Of a stretch of 64,000 nucleotides of DNA, positions 26,959 to 35,213 are shown piece after piece. Position 1 is the stretch's first letter; each line of letters begins with the position of its first letter. The notes under the pieces were generated by a model, which was not told where the DNA came from, did not search any database, and worked only from the letters and a program-made list of their open reading frames with translations. Both the position numbers and the translations under genes were made by a program. This DNA is from WHUA01 sp964585785 (GTDB lineage Bacteria > Pseudomonadota > Alphaproteobacteria > UBA8366): the NCBI GenBank assembly GCA_964585785.1, contig CAZPFL010000002.1:33101-97100 (forward strand). The letters run 5' to 3'.

Positions 26959-28395
26959 TTGGCGAGAGTCGAAAGCGTAGGGGGGACCGGTGACCCGGCG
27001 GCGCGCGTCGGCTGGCGCGCAATCGGCGCGCTCGGCGTCGTCGGGCTCGGGACGCTGACCGCGCCGCTCGACTCTTCCGTCAACATCGCCTTTCCCTTCA
27101 TCACGCGCGCTTTCGATGCGCCGCTGGAGATGATCCAGTGGGTCGTGATCTGCTACGTGCTGACCTACTCCAGCCTCATGCTGGTCTTCGGCAAGCTGGG
27201 CGACCTGTTCGGATACCGGCGCATCTTCGGCATCGGATTGTTCTTGTCGATGGCGGCGTTCCTGCTGTGTGGGACGGCGAAGACCTTCGGCGCGCTGCTG
27301 ATCTTTCGCGTCCTGCAAGGCATGGGCGCGGCGCTGGTGATCAGCTGCAGCCCCGCGCTGGCGACGATGCTGTTTCCGGAATCGATGCGCGCGCGCATCC
27401 TCGGCCTTTACACCATGCTGTTCGGCATCGGCGGCGTTCTCGGGCCCTCGCTCGGGGGCCTCCTGATCGCGCATTGGGGGTGGCCGGCGGTTTTCTGGTT
27501 CCGGGCGCCATTGGCGCTCACGGCGCTGCTGTCTCTTTTCTTTCTGCCGCGCGTCGGTCGGGCGGCGCGTTCGCGCGCGTTCGACTTCGCGGGCGCGAGC
27601 CTACTGGTCGTCGGACTCAGCACCTGCCTCCTGGCGGTCAACCAGGCGCGCTACGCGGGCGGCGCCGGGGCGCTCGTGCCGATCCTCCTCGGCGTCACGG
27701 CGGCGGCCAGCCTGTGGGGATTCGTCTGGCGCGAACGGCACGCGCCGGAGCCGATCTTGCGGCCCGGCCTGTTTCGGGATGCGGGGTTTGCTCTGGTCAA
27801 CGTCACGAACGCCGCCGTCAACCTCGTCGGCTTCGCGGTCATGTTCCTGGTGCCTTACTTCCTGGATCGGCTGACGCATCTGCCGCTCGTAACCGCGGGC
27901 GCCGTGCTGGCGACGAGCCCGGCCGGCATGGTTCTCGCCGGTCCGGTCGGGGGCTGGCTTCTCGGCCGCGTGGCCGCGCCCAGGCTTGCCTTTACGGGCG
28001 CGGTCCTGGTCGGCGTCGGGTTGTTCGCGATCGGGCGGTGGGACGCGGCCACCCCGACCGTCGCGCTGGTCGCCAGCCTGGTCGCCGTCGGCTCCGGGCT
28101 CGGCCTGTTCCAGGTCGCCTACATCCACATCGTCACCGGCACGCTACCGCCCGGCGACCGTGGTGTCGCCGGCAGCCTCGCGATGGTCACACGCACCGTG
28201 GGGGTCGTCAGCGGCGCCACTTGCCTTGCGCTGGCGTTCAGCAGCTTCACGCCCGCCGGGGAGGCGAGGGACGCCGCCGCCTTCCTGATCCCGTTCTCGG
28301 CCACGTTCACGGCCGCCGCCGCGGCGCTGCTCGCCTTTCTCCTTCTGACGCTCCTTCGCCCGCGCACTTGGCTGGGATCGGTGGAAGGGCGCTAG
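26959..28395 (+). CDS. MFS transporter, DHA2 (EmrB/QacA-like) family
   Basis: 478 residues, TTG start at 26959 with GAGG five bases before it. About 14 membrane segments. Typical DHA2 motifs are LDSSVNIAFPFI in segment 1, LGDLFGYRRIF (motif A) and GIGGVLGPSLGGLL (motif C). Proton-driven export of small molecules from the inner membrane is the family role. It follows the TPP decarboxylase genes by 89 nt in the same direction. Confidence 0.93.
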   Translation: MARVESVGGTGDPAARVGWRAIGALGVVGLGTLTAPLDSSVNIAFPFITRAFDAPLEMIQWVVICYVLTYSSLMLVFGKLGDLFGYRRIFGIGLFLSMAAFLLCGTAKTFGALLIFRVLQGMGAALVISCSPALATMLFPESMRARILGLYTMLFGIGGVLGPSLGGLLIAHWGWPAVFWFRAPLALTALLSLFFLPRVGRAARSRAFDFAGASLLVVGLSTCLLAVNQARYAGGAGALVPILLGVTAAASLWGFVWRERHAPEPILRPGLFRDAGFALVNVTNAAVNLVGFAVMFLVPYFLDRLTHLPLVTAGAVLATSPAGMVLAGPVGGWLLGRVAAPRLAFTGAVLVGVGLFAIGRWDAATPTVALVASLVAVGSGLGLFQVAYIHIVTGTLPPGDRGVAGSLAMVTRTVGVVSGATCLALAFSSFTPAGEARDAAAFLIPFSATFTAAAAALLAFLLLTLLRPRTWLGSVEGR

Positions 28396-28527
28396 CCGCG
28401 ACGGCCGGGCCTTCTTGCCCTACGGTGATATGCGCTATCATGGCGGCGAAACGCGCGGGCCCTCCGGTCAAGTCGACCGGTTTCGGCCTGCGCCCCGCGC
28501 AGTGCTGACCTTTCGGAGACATCGCTC

Positions 28528-29748
28528 TTGGCCAGCGTCAATTCCGCGCCGAACCTGGGTCTGAAGGGCCAGGGTCCGATCTGGCTGATCGGCCTCGGTC
28601 ATGGCGCCACGCATTGGATTGCGGGCACCTTCTACGTGCTGTTGCCGTTCCTCACCAAGGATCTCGGCCTCAGCTACACCGAGGCCGGATTACTGGTTTC
28701 CGTTTTTCACGTCAGCTCCTTCGTCGCCAATTTCGGCAGCGGCGCGCTGGTCGACATGACCGGCCGCAAGGTCGTCTTCCAGGTGCTGTCGCTGGCGATC
28801 GGGGCGGGCGCGCTGGCCGCCTTCGGCTTCACGGGCCTTTATCTCGTGCTGTGCGCGATGGTGGCGCTGATCGGGGCGACGAACAATCTGTGGCATCCCC
28901 CGGCGATCGCATTTCTGTCGGAACGCTTTCCCGCGAACCGCGGCTACACGCTCTCGATCCACGCCACCGGCGCCAGCGTCGGCGACATGCTGGCCCCGCT
29001 GGCAACGGGCGCGTTGCTCGGCTGGATGACGTGGCAGGGCGCGGCGATCGCCGGTGCGCTTCCGGTGTTCGCCGTCAGCGCGATCCTCCTGGTTTCATTG
29101 CTGCCGCAGGACCGGGTCAAGCGCTCGGCCGGCAGCAAGGCGATCGGCCTTCGCGCCTACCGCGACGGCATGGTGGCGCTCTTGCGCCGGCGCGCCGTGC
29201 TGGGCCTCTGCCTGATGGCGGCGCTGCGGTCGATGGCGCAGGCGGGCCTCCTGATGTTTCTGCCGCTGTATCTCACCAACGTGCTCAAGGTGGAGCCGGT
29301 GGTGATGGGGGCGGCGGTCATGGGGATGCATTTGGGCGGCGTCATCGTCTCGCCGATTGCCGGCGTCCTGTCCGACCGCGTCGGCCGCCGGCCGGTCGTG
29401 ATGGCCGGGCTGGCCGGCACGACAGTGCTGATCGTCGCGCTGACCTTCGTCAACAGCCCCACCGTCTATGTCGCGGGCGTCTCGGTTCTCGGTTTCGCGC
29501 TTTACGCCGTGCGGCCGGTCATTCACAGCTGGATGATGGATCTCACGCCGCCGAGTATTCGCGGCTCCGCCACCAGCGTCCTGTTCGGCACCCAGGCGGG
29601 CCTCTCGATCGCGGTCCCGGTCGTCGGCGGCGCCGTCGCGGACGCCTGGGGACTGACCGACGTCTTCTACGTCATCGCCGCGGTCATGCTCATGGCGAAT
29701 GCGATGGTCGTCTTCCTGTCCGGCCCGGAGGCGACGCAAGAGGCCTGA
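28528..29748 (+). CDS. MFS transporter, fosmidomycin-resistance (Fsr)-like
   Basis: 406 residues, TTG start with GGAGAC upstream. Twelve predicted membrane segments. GLGHGATHWIAGTFYVLLPF at the first segment, GALVDMTGRKVVF (motif A), ATNNLWHPPAIAFLSERF and a second motif A DRVGRRPVV agree with the Fsr/MFS group. Probably efflux or uptake of an organic acid or drug-like compound. The second MFS gene in tandem, 132 nt behind the first. Confidence 0.9.
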   Translation: MASVNSAPNLGLKGQGPIWLIGLGHGATHWIAGTFYVLLPFLTKDLGLSYTEAGLLVSVFHVSSFVANFGSGALVDMTGRKVVFQVLSLAIGAGALAAFGFTGLYLVLCAMVALIGATNNLWHPPAIAFLSERFPANRGYTLSIHATGASVGDMLAPLATGALLGWMTWQGAAIAGALPVFAVSAILLVSLLPQDRVKRSAGSKAIGLRAYRDGMVALLRRRAVLGLCLMAALRSMAQAGLLMFLPLYLTNVLKVEPVVMGAAVMGMHLGGVIVSPIAGVLSDRVGRRPVVMAGLAGTTVLIVALTFVNSPTVYVAGVSVLGFALYAVRPVIHSWMMDLTPPSIRGSATSVLFGTQAGLSIAVPVVGGAVADAWGLTDVFYVIAAVMLMANAMVVFLSGPEATQEA

Positions 29749-29813
29749 GCCGTGGGCGCGGCAGCGCGCCGCTGCACGCCCGGCTGGTCGATCAAGGTAT
29801 TCAAGGAGATGGC

Positions 29814-29875
29814 TGGCTGGCCTTCCTGGATACAGTTCGAACCGAGCGGTTTGAGCATGTGCTGGCTCTAAGGGC
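29814..29875 (+). repeat. 62-nt dispersed repeat, copy 1 (encodes a WLAFLDTVRTERFE peptide)
   Basis: This stretch matches 52525-52586 over its full length. In frame both copies read WLAFLDTVRTERFE-x-VLAL. Nine of ten differing codons are synonymous third-position changes, which points to a formerly coding segment. Neither copy sits in a convincing gene. The 29749-30134 region otherwise shows nothing. Confidence 0.65.
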
Positions 29876-30134
29876 ATGCCCGAAGTCTTTCATTCCGCAG
29901 CGAACCGACAGCCATTCGGTCCGTAATCCGGAACAGCCGCCTCGCTTGGGGCGGCTTCGTTCGTTTGGGGCCCGATCGCGAGAACGGCATGTCCGAGACC
30001 TCGCCGACGAGCCAGACCGTTAAAAAGTGCTTTCCAAATCGGCAATGGCCGCACCGCCGCTATCCGCAAAGTGCCTTGAAAACCCGGGCGAATCTGCAAA
30101 GCGTGCCGCGCTCTAAAAAAAATCAACCCCCCTC

Positions 30135-30165
30135 TAACCCCTTTCCGAACCCACGCCCGTGTTTA
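30135..30165 (+). promoter_or_regulatory. ECF-sigma promoter, copy 1 (repeat protein gene)
   Basis: TAACCCC at 30135-30141, 16-nt spacer, CGTGTTTA at 30158-30165, with an A tract at about 30117-30124 upstream. Predicted start near 30172, about 47 nt before the ATG at 30219. Same pattern as the promoter of the ECF sigma gene at 42812. Confidence 0.75.
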
Positions 30166-30218
30166 GTAGCAGGGAAGCGATTGGGGCTTCCGCCAAACAT
30201 AGATAGGAGACCACGCTC

Positions 30219-30536
30219 ATGACTTCCAAGACCAAGTTCTTCGCCGCCGCCGCCTTCGTTGCCCTGATGAGCGCGAGCACCGCGTTCGCCGCGGACAACA
30301 AGATCGAGATCGGGGGTTCCGCGCTTAACGTCGGTGTCGTGACCGGCGAGGCGACCAACCTGGGGCTCCTGGGTAATGCGGATCAGGCGATTGGCGTCGT
30401 CAGCGGCGACAGCAACGTGAAGATCGGCGGCTCCCTGCTGAACGTCGGTGTCGTGACCGGGGCTGCGACGAACCTGGGCCTCCTCGGCGACGCGTGTCAG
30501 GAAGTCGGCGCGATCGGCAAGAAGTGCCCGCACTAA
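30219..30536 (+). CDS. Small secreted repeat protein (candidate fibre subunit)
   Basis: 105 residues, AGGAG upstream. Signal peptide to about residue 25 (STAFAA). The mature part is two near-identical units of about 38 residues, each containing IGGSxLNVGVVTGxATNLGLLG and then an Ala/Gln/Gly stretch. The second ends with two Cys. Short Gly/Asn/Val-rich tandem units like this are seen in secreted beta-solenoid or amyloid-type subunits. I recognise no named family. It opens a locus with a second such protein and a CsgG-like exporter, so an exported or surface role is likely (inference). A strong hairpin follows, so it is transcribed alone. Confidence 0.75.
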   Translation: MTSKTKFFAAAAFVALMSASTAFAADNKIEIGGSALNVGVVTGEATNLGLLGNADQAIGVVSGDSNVKIGGSLLNVGVVTGAATNLGLLGDACQEVGAIGKKCPH

Positions 30537-30621
30537 CCTCAAAGTCCGAACAGGGGCGCCGCATTCGGCGCCCCTCGGGGGAAGAGGGAACGCTTCCCGC
30601 AAAACCGAGACGACAATCCCA

Positions 30622-30658
30622 AAACGGACCCGGCCCACTCTTGCCCGGGTCCGTTTGC
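30622..30658 (+). terminator. Terminator hairpin after the first repeat-protein gene
   Basis: A perfect 12-bp stem, AAACGGACCCGG and CCGGGTCCGTTT, with an 11-nt loop. A second GC hairpin (30553-30574, GGGGCGCC/GGCGCCCC) lies just after the stop. The T run is short, but the stem is long. Confidence 0.7.
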
Positions 30659-30745
30659 ATTGCGCGGGCTCGCCATCGAGATGGATCGAATGAGCCAGCC
30701 GCTGCGGCCCGAAACTTTCCCATCGGACAGAATTTTCGCTTTCAT

Positions 30746-30776
30746 TAACCCCGCCCCGGCCATCGGACCGTATGTA
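30746..30776 (+). promoter_or_regulatory. ECF-sigma promoter, copy 2 (second repeat protein/CsgG operon)
   Basis: TAACCCC at 30746-30752, 16-nt spacer, CGTATGTA at 30769-30776; an AATTTT tract lies at 30731-30736. Predicted start near 30783, about 47 nt before the ATG, the same distance as for copy 1. Confidence 0.72.
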
Positions 30777-30829
30777 GTCTTAGGGCGACCCGCGACGGGG
30801 TCGAATTACGAACGGATCGGAACGGAACC

Positions 30830-31243
30830 ATGATTATGAAAAACACGCTCTTGTTCGCCGGCGCCGTTATTTCCCTGTTGGTCAGTGGCGCGGCCTTCGC
30901 CGACAGCGTCGAGGTTGGCGGCAACCTGGTCAACATGGCGGTCGTCGGCCGGGCGACCAACGTGGCCGCCGGCCCGGGCTCCAGGGCGGTACAGTCGATC
31001 GGCACCGTTGGCCCGAACGTCAAGGTTCGCGGCTCCATCAACAGCACGACGATCGTCGACGACGCGGTCAATATCGCCGCCGGCGTCGGATCCACCGCGG
31101 AAACGCATCTGGGCACGGTGCCCGAAGGCACGAATGCGTCCGGCAGCGTCAAACAGACGGTCGTGCTGAAGCATGTCGTGAACGCGATACTCGGCCTCGG
31201 CGGCAGCTCCTGCGTGTCGGTCGGCAACGGCGACGCGTGCTGA
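30830..31243 (+). CDS. Secreted repeat protein, paralogue-like of the 30219 gene
   Basis: 137 residues (an ATG two codons later is also possible). Signal peptide to about residue 24 (GAAFA). The chain shows diverged units resembling the first repeat protein: VEVGGNLVNMAVVGRATNVA then GSRAVQSIGTVG, and VKVRGSINSTTIVDDAVNIA then GSTAETHLGTV. The C-terminus has two Cys (SSCVSVGNGDAC). The A-x-N ... A-x-Q/H-x-x-G pattern recalls repeat motifs of curlin-type subunits but is not the CsgA consensus. Leads a probable operon with the next three genes. Confidence 0.75.
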   Translation: MIMKNTLLFAGAVISLLVSGAAFADSVEVGGNLVNMAVVGRATNVAAGPGSRAVQSIGTVGPNVKVRGSINSTTIVDDAVNIAAGVGSTAETHLGTVPEGTNASGSVKQTVVLKHVVNAILGLGGSSCVSVGNGDAC

Positions 31244-31317
31244 GCGAGGATGTCGCGGCCTCGAACGTGAATTCAAACGACGTGAGACAACTGCCTGACC
31301 AAGGATTGGATAGAGCC

Positions 31318-31617
31318 ATGAAGAACGTTTTCGGTTTCTTGATCTTGTCGATCTGCTTCAGCCTTGCCTCGCCGGCCTTTGTTGTCGCCAAGGAGTACAA
31401 CAAGCGCGATCATCTTGATCCGGGGTCCCAGGCTAAGGTCAACAAGGTGATCGCAGAAGCCCACAAGGATAACCCTTTCGGCATCAACGCCTCGGGCGAT
31501 GCCGTCAAATCCGGCTGCGGTGATGTCAAGGTTGGCAACCTGAATAATTCCGGCCGACCCCCGCGCGACGTTATCATCGTGGCACGGGACATCATCAACG
31601 TCTCCAACAACTGCTGA
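31318..31617 (+). CDS. Small secreted protein of unknown function in the CsgG-like operon
   Basis: 99 residues from the ATG at 31318 with AAGGA upstream. Signal peptide to about residue 25 (VVAKEY region). The mature part has two Cys (KSGCGDVKVGNLNNSG and the final NNC) and a GDVKVGNLNNSG stretch followed by a beta-rich VIIVARDIINVSNNC end. The strand-like ending may be a further fibre-type unit or a chaperone/nucleator (inference). It lies 74 nt after the second repeat protein and 53 nt before the CsgG-like lipoprotein. Confidence 0.75.
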   Translation: MKNVFGFLILSICFSLASPAFVVAKEYNKRDHLDPGSQAKVNKVIAEAHKDNPFGINASGDAVKSGCGDVKVGNLNNSGRPPRDVIIVARDIINVSNNC

Positions 31618-31670
31618 ACGACATCCGGTGCGGAAGCATTCACGCGCCGGCGTAACAAAAGGGGATGAAA

Positions 31671-33176
31671 ATGCAACGGAACCTCATCATTCGCCTGGCT
31701 GCCATGGCGCTCATGCTGCTCAGCTCGGCGTGCGCCAGTTGGGAGCCTGAGACTGCCTATTCAACAGCCCAGCCCGCCACGAGGCCCGTGCAAAACATCA
31801 CGAGCTTTACGCCGGCGCTTGATTGCATGGACGACTTGTTCCTGTCCTTCGGCATAAAGAATATCGTCATCACGAGTTCGGGCATTCCGGACGCGACGGG
31901 CGAGGTCAAGGCCGGAACGAAGGACATGCTGATTTCGGCAATGTCCCGCATGTCGGTCAAGAGCCGCGCCTTTGCTTTCGTCGATTTCGACCAGAGCCAA
32001 AGGGATGTCGCCCAGCTGCAAAGCCTGCTTGGCTTTACCAACAAGTTTGTCGCGCCGAGCTACTACATCCGCGGCGCGATCACGCAGCTTGATTCGGGCG
32101 TGATCTCCAACAGCGTCGGCGCCGGCATCGGTATCCAGAACCTCGATATTGGCGTTTCGAAGGATCTGATCGTTTCGGTGGTTTCGCTCGATCTGAACCT
32201 GGGCTATCTGGCCTCGCGTCAGATCATCCCGGGCATTTCGGCCAACAACTCGGTTGCCGTCAGCCGGTCCGGCATCGGCGGCGACGTGGGCGCCAAGATC
32301 GGCAAGGCCGGCATCTCCTTTAATCTTTCGATGAACAAGAGCGAGGGCATGCATTCCGCGGTCCGCTCGCTGGTCGAGCTCAGCGCCATCGAGATCGCCG
32401 GCAAGCTCGCGCAGGTGCCGTACTGGCGATGCCTCAGCATCGAGCAGACGAACCCGGAGATGATCGCCGAGGCCCGGTCGTGGTTTGACGCAATGCCGCA
32501 GCAGGACCGCGTGACGTTCGTGCAGCGCGCCCTGACCAGCAAGGGGTATTACAGCGGCGCCATCAACGGCATCTACGACCGCTCGACGAAAGCGGCAAGC
32601 GCCCGCTATCAGGCCGAGCATCAGCTGATCGCCGATGGCCGGATCAATTTCCAGCTCTATCAGTCGCTGATCAACCAGGATCTCGCGCTCGGGCAGAAGC
32701 CGTCGCCGGTGGCGCCGGTCGTGATCAAGAATGCGGTTCCGACGTCCCTGTCGCTCGACCTCGTCTCATCCAAGGGCAAGGCGCCCGTGTACAAGGTCCA
32801 GGACGTGCTGAAGATGTCGGTCACCGCGTCGCAGGATGCGTACCTCTACTGCTATTACAGTGACGAGCTGGGCAAGATCTCGCGGATTTTCCCGAACCGC
32901 TTCCAGCCCGATCCCTACGCGATCGCGGGCAGGGCGGTGGCCATCCCGTCGCAGAAGTCGAACTTCGACATCATTCTCGAGAAGCCGGGCGTCGCGGAGG
33001 AGGCCATCTGCTTCGCCTCCGCCAAGGAGATCGGCCTGTCGTTGCCGAGCAATCTCAAGACCGGCGATCTGGTGCCGCTCCCCGTCGGTTCGATCGACGA
33101 CTTGGTATCGATCTTCAAGCGGACCGATCCGACCGGGCTGGCGCTGGCGCGCCTGCCGATCACGGTCGAGAAGTAA
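31671..33176 (+). CDS. CsgG/HfaB-like outer-membrane lipoprotein with peptidoglycan-binding and DUF4384 domains
   Basis: About 501 residues. I prefer the ATG at 31671, six bases after AAGGGG, over the ATG at 31665. A lipoprotein signal with LMLLSSAC gives acylated Cys21. Residues about 35-255 resemble CsgG/HfaB pore lipoproteins: a strand AFAFVDFDQS, the YYIRGAITQLDSGV motif, a Gly-rich channel-loop region, VSLDLNLGYLASRQI, and a helix with SLVELSAIEIAGKL. Residues about 275-335 form a peptidoglycan-binding type 1 domain (VQRALTSKGYYSGAINGIYD). The remainder matches DUF4384 (DAYLYCYYSDELGKISRIFPN). Likely an export pore tethered to the cell wall for the neighbouring small secreted proteins. 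Confidence 0.82.
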   Translation: MQRNLIIRLAAMALMLLSSACASWEPETAYSTAQPATRPVQNITSFTPALDCMDDLFLSFGIKNIVITSSGIPDATGEVKAGTKDMLISAMSRMSVKSRAFAFVDFDQSQRDVAQLQSLLGFTNKFVAPSYYIRGAITQLDSGVISNSVGAGIGIQNLDIGVSKDLIVSVVSLDLNLGYLASRQIIPGISANNSVAVSRSGIGGDVGAKIGKAGISFNLSMNKSEGMHSAVRSLVELSAIEIAGKLAQVPYWRCLSIEQTNPEMIAEARSWFDAMPQQDRVTFVQRALTSKGYYSGAINGIYDRSTKAASARYQAEHQLIADGRINFQLYQSLINQDLALGQKPSPVAPVVIKNAVPTSLSLDLVSSKGKAPVYKVQDVLKMSVTASQDAYLYCYYSDELGKISRIFPNRFQPDPYAIAGRAVAIPSQKSNFDIILEKPGVAEEAICFASAKEIGLSLPSNLKTGDLVPLPVGSIDDLVSIFKRTDPTGLALARLPITVEK

Positions 33177-33202
33177 CCCATCGCGCGAACTGGAGAAAAT
33201 CC

Positions 33203-33571
33203 ATGACATTCAACTCCGTAAAATACGCGGGACTAGGGCTGGCGATTGCGATCGCGCTTGGCTTCACGGCGGTTCCCCAAGGGCGTAGCGAGATCGCCGT
33301 CGCGGGCGGCCCGAAGGTCACGAAGGCGGCCCCTGCCGCCGATACGAAGGCGCAGACGGGTGAGCCGATGAGCGGGGGCGCTTCGATGCGGATCCAATGC
33401 TGGCAGTACGGCGTCAAGATCATCGACGAGAAGGACGTCTTCGGCGTTCGCCTCCAGAACCTGATCGATCGCGACAGCCTCGGTTTCAAGGGCCGGAATT
33501 CGAAAAACGGCGACATTTACGTGATCCCGGTTAACGGAGATTCGACCTGCCTGATCAAGCCGATGCGCTAG
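33203..33571 (+). CDS. Secreted hypothetical protein, last gene of the CsgG-like operon
   Basis: 122 residues, GGAG upstream, 26 nt after the lipoprotein gene. A signal peptide ends near residue 28-35, then a low-complexity Ala/Thr/Lys linker, then a compact beta-rich domain (MRIQCWQYGVKIIDE, GDIYVIPVNGDSTCLIK) with two Cys that may pair. Position and export signal suggest an accessory factor for the putative secretion system, as CsgE/CsgF are for CsgG, although I see no sequence match to those. The 392 nt after it hold weak GC hairpins and an ECF promoter. Confidence 0.72.
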   Translation: MTFNSVKYAGLGLAIAIALGFTAVPQGRSEIAVAGGPKVTKAAPAADTKAQTGEPMSGGASMRIQCWQYGVKIIDEKDVFGVRLQNLIDRDSLGFKGRNSKNGDIYVIPVNGDSTCLIKPMR

Positions 33572-33766
33572 GCGGTCCGGGCCTCGGGGGTAGCGCGGCG
33601 TCTGGGGCGCCGCATCCCCGGGGCCTTTCCCGTTCTGCGCCTGGCCGCGGCCTCCCCGATCGCGGCAAACGGAAGCCCCCTCGAACCAAGACATTCCGGG
33701 AATAAGGGGTCTCCGCTCGATCGCCTCGACGAAAAGTCACCCCAGCCCAAGATTTTCCGATTTCCG

Positions 33767-33797
33767 TAACCCCTCCCAGGTCTTTCCACCGTTTATG
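33767..33797 (+). promoter_or_regulatory. ECF-sigma promoter, copy 3 (OmpA-family gene)
   Basis: TAACCCC at 33767-33773, 16-nt spacer, CGTTTATG at 33790-33797; an ATTTT tract lies 10-15 nt upstream. Predicted start near 33804, leaving a leader of about 160 nt before the OmpA-family ATG. Confidence 0.72.
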
Positions 33798-33963
33798 AGA
33801 ATGTGGGCATGGCTCACACAACGAATTCGGCGGGAGAGACGACATGTGGTCAAAACGGTGCTTTTCGGTGGCTGGTTTCGCCCTCGGGGCGACGGCGGAG
33901 AACGGCACATCTTCCGCACTCCTCGGCTCGAACGAAACACAAGACAAGAAAGGAAGCTTCAAA

Positions 33964-34710
33964 ATGAAAAAGGGATATCTTCAGATCCTTCGTGCGACGA
34001 CCGCATGTCTTGCTGTCACGATTTGCCTGCACGCCACCGCTCACGCGGGCAGCGACAACGTCTATTCGTATTATGGGAAAGACGTAACGGCGCACGATAT
34101 CATCGCCCGATTCCTCAATGCTTGCGGCAACGGCCAGGACACCGCGGCTTGCACGGAAGCGGCCGAGCTGTCGTCGGAGAGCGGGGTATTCCCCTTCCGC
34201 TCGCGCGGCATCCACATCCGCGGGCAAGAGGTCAAGCAGGCGGAAACGCGCACCCGTGATCAGAAGCCGATCCGCGTGAGCGCGACGGTTCCCAACAACA
34301 CGCCCCATCGTGCCAGCACCGTGAAGCACACGGTATCGCAGCAGCACGCCGGCGGCTGTCCCAAGACTGCGTCGTCCGTCGCGCTTCCAATCACCTTTGC
34401 CCTCAATTCGGCCATTCTGCAGACAGAGGCCTATGAAAAGCTTCGCCAAATGGCCGCCGCCATGAAGAGCTCCGCGCTTGGCTCCTGCAAGTTCGTCGTC
34501 GAGGGCCACACCGACGCATCGGGAAGCGCTGATTTAAATCTTAAGCTCTCGAAAAGGCGCGCTTACGCGGTGCGGGAATTCCTCGTGTCGATGAACATCG
34601 ATGCTGCCCGGCTGATGCCGGTCGGCAAGGGCGAATCCGAGCCGCTCGCGCACACCGATCCCCGTGCGCCGGAAAATCGCCGCGTCCAGTTCCGGATCGT
34701 GCAGAAGTAG
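33964..34710 (+). CDS. OmpA-family peptidoglycan-associated outer-membrane protein
   Basis: 248 residues from the ATG at 33964, which has AAAGGAAG and begins a clear signal peptide (MKKGYLQILR... to HATAHA). An in-frame ATG at 33844 also has a ribosome site but would bury the signal peptide. After a variable region of about 140 residues comes an OmpA C-terminal domain: ITFALNSAILQTEAYEKL, VVEGHTDASGSADLNLKLSKRRA in two parts (EGHTDASG, LSKRRA), and GKGESEPL with NRRVQF. It should bind peptidoglycan from the periplasm. It carries its own ECF promoter and a strong terminator. Confidence 0.9.
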   Translation: MKKGYLQILRATTACLAVTICLHATAHAGSDNVYSYYGKDVTAHDIIARFLNACGNGQDTAACTEAAELSSESGVFPFRSRGIHIRGQEVKQAETRTRDQKPIRVSATVPNNTPHRASTVKHTVSQQHAGGCPKTASSVALPITFALNSAILQTEAYEKLRQMAAAMKSSALGSCKFVVEGHTDASGSADLNLKLSKRRAYAVREFLVSMNIDAARLMPVGKGESEPLAHTDPRAPENRRVQFRIVQK

Positions 34711-34786
34711 ACGCGTCGCTGTCGCGAGCGAAATGGCGGTGTCGTCCGCTAAAGGAGCCGCAAAGCAGGATCGAGCCGATGGAAGG

Positions 34787-34819
34787 TGCGGGGGATGTCG
34801 AATCCCCCGCATTCTTTTT
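34787..34819 (+). terminator. Rho-independent terminator of the OmpA-family gene
   Basis: A perfect 10-bp stem TGCGGGGGAT / ATCCCCCGCA with a 5-nt loop, followed by TTCTTTTT. Confidence 0.92.
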
Positions 34820-34918
34820 GGGCGGCTTATTCGTCCGTGTCGGCCGCGACCCGGTGACCATCCCGATATCCGGTTGCCGGCTTCGCACGCAACGCCCCTA
34901 AAATTTTTCGTCCATCGT

Positions 34919-34948
34919 TAACACCGAAGCCGGTTTTCTTCGTTTGTA
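34919..34948 (+). promoter_or_regulatory. ECF-sigma promoter, copy 4 (64-aa gene)
   Basis: TAACACC at 34919-34925 and CGTTTGTA at 34941-34948 with a 15-nt spacer, one less than the other copies. AAAATTTTT lies at 34900-34908. Start near 34955, about 40 nt before the ATG at 34994. Confidence 0.6.
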
Positions 34949-34993
34949 CCTACAGGACGTCACAGTGGACCCCAAGCAAACGGAGATCGGGAT

Positions 34994-35188
34994 ATGACGC
35001 CATCAACCTTTCGGCCCTGGTACGCGGCGCAGCAGCCGCAGAGCTGCGTGACGGATCGCGACGCCACCGACCCCGAGACCGAGGCGCGTCGCCGGCAGGC
35101 CTATCTGGACGGCATTTCCTTCATCCAAAGCCAGATCGGCGCGATTCCCGTAACCCCTTTTCCATCCGCCGATCGTTCTTACCCATAG
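34994..35188 (+). CDS. Small protein (64 aa) of unknown function
   Basis: Starts 8 nt after GGAGATC. A soluble, polar protein without signal peptide, containing TDPETEARRRQAYLDGISFIQSQ, a helical stretch. No known family. It is supported by the ECF-type promoter and the ribosome site upstream, and its last 38 nt overlap the promoter of the next gene. Confidence 0.6.
   Translation: MTPSTFRPWYAAQQPQSCVTDRDATDPETEARRRQAYLDGISFIQSQIGAIPVTPFPSADRSYP
35151..35181 (+). promoter_or_regulatory. ECF-sigma promoter, copy 5 (106-aa gene)
   Basis: TAACCCC at 35151-35157, 16-nt spacer, CGTTCTTA at 35174-35181, identical to the best copies. It lies inside the 3' end of the 64-aa gene and lacks the A/T tract. 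Start near 35188, just before GGCAGGAG and the ATG at 35214. Confidence 0.72.
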
Positions 35189-35213
35189 AGCAATACGAGG
35201 CAGGAGACGAGCA

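Noticed and set aside
28614..30023. 469-aa frame crossing the Fsr-like gene and the repeat
   Set aside because: Out-of-frame shadow of the MFS gene that happens to run into the 62-nt repeat.
33844..33963. Upstream ATG for the OmpA-family gene, with a good ribosome site
   Set aside because: It would add 40 residues ahead of a clear MKK-type signal peptide that has its own AAAGGAAG site.
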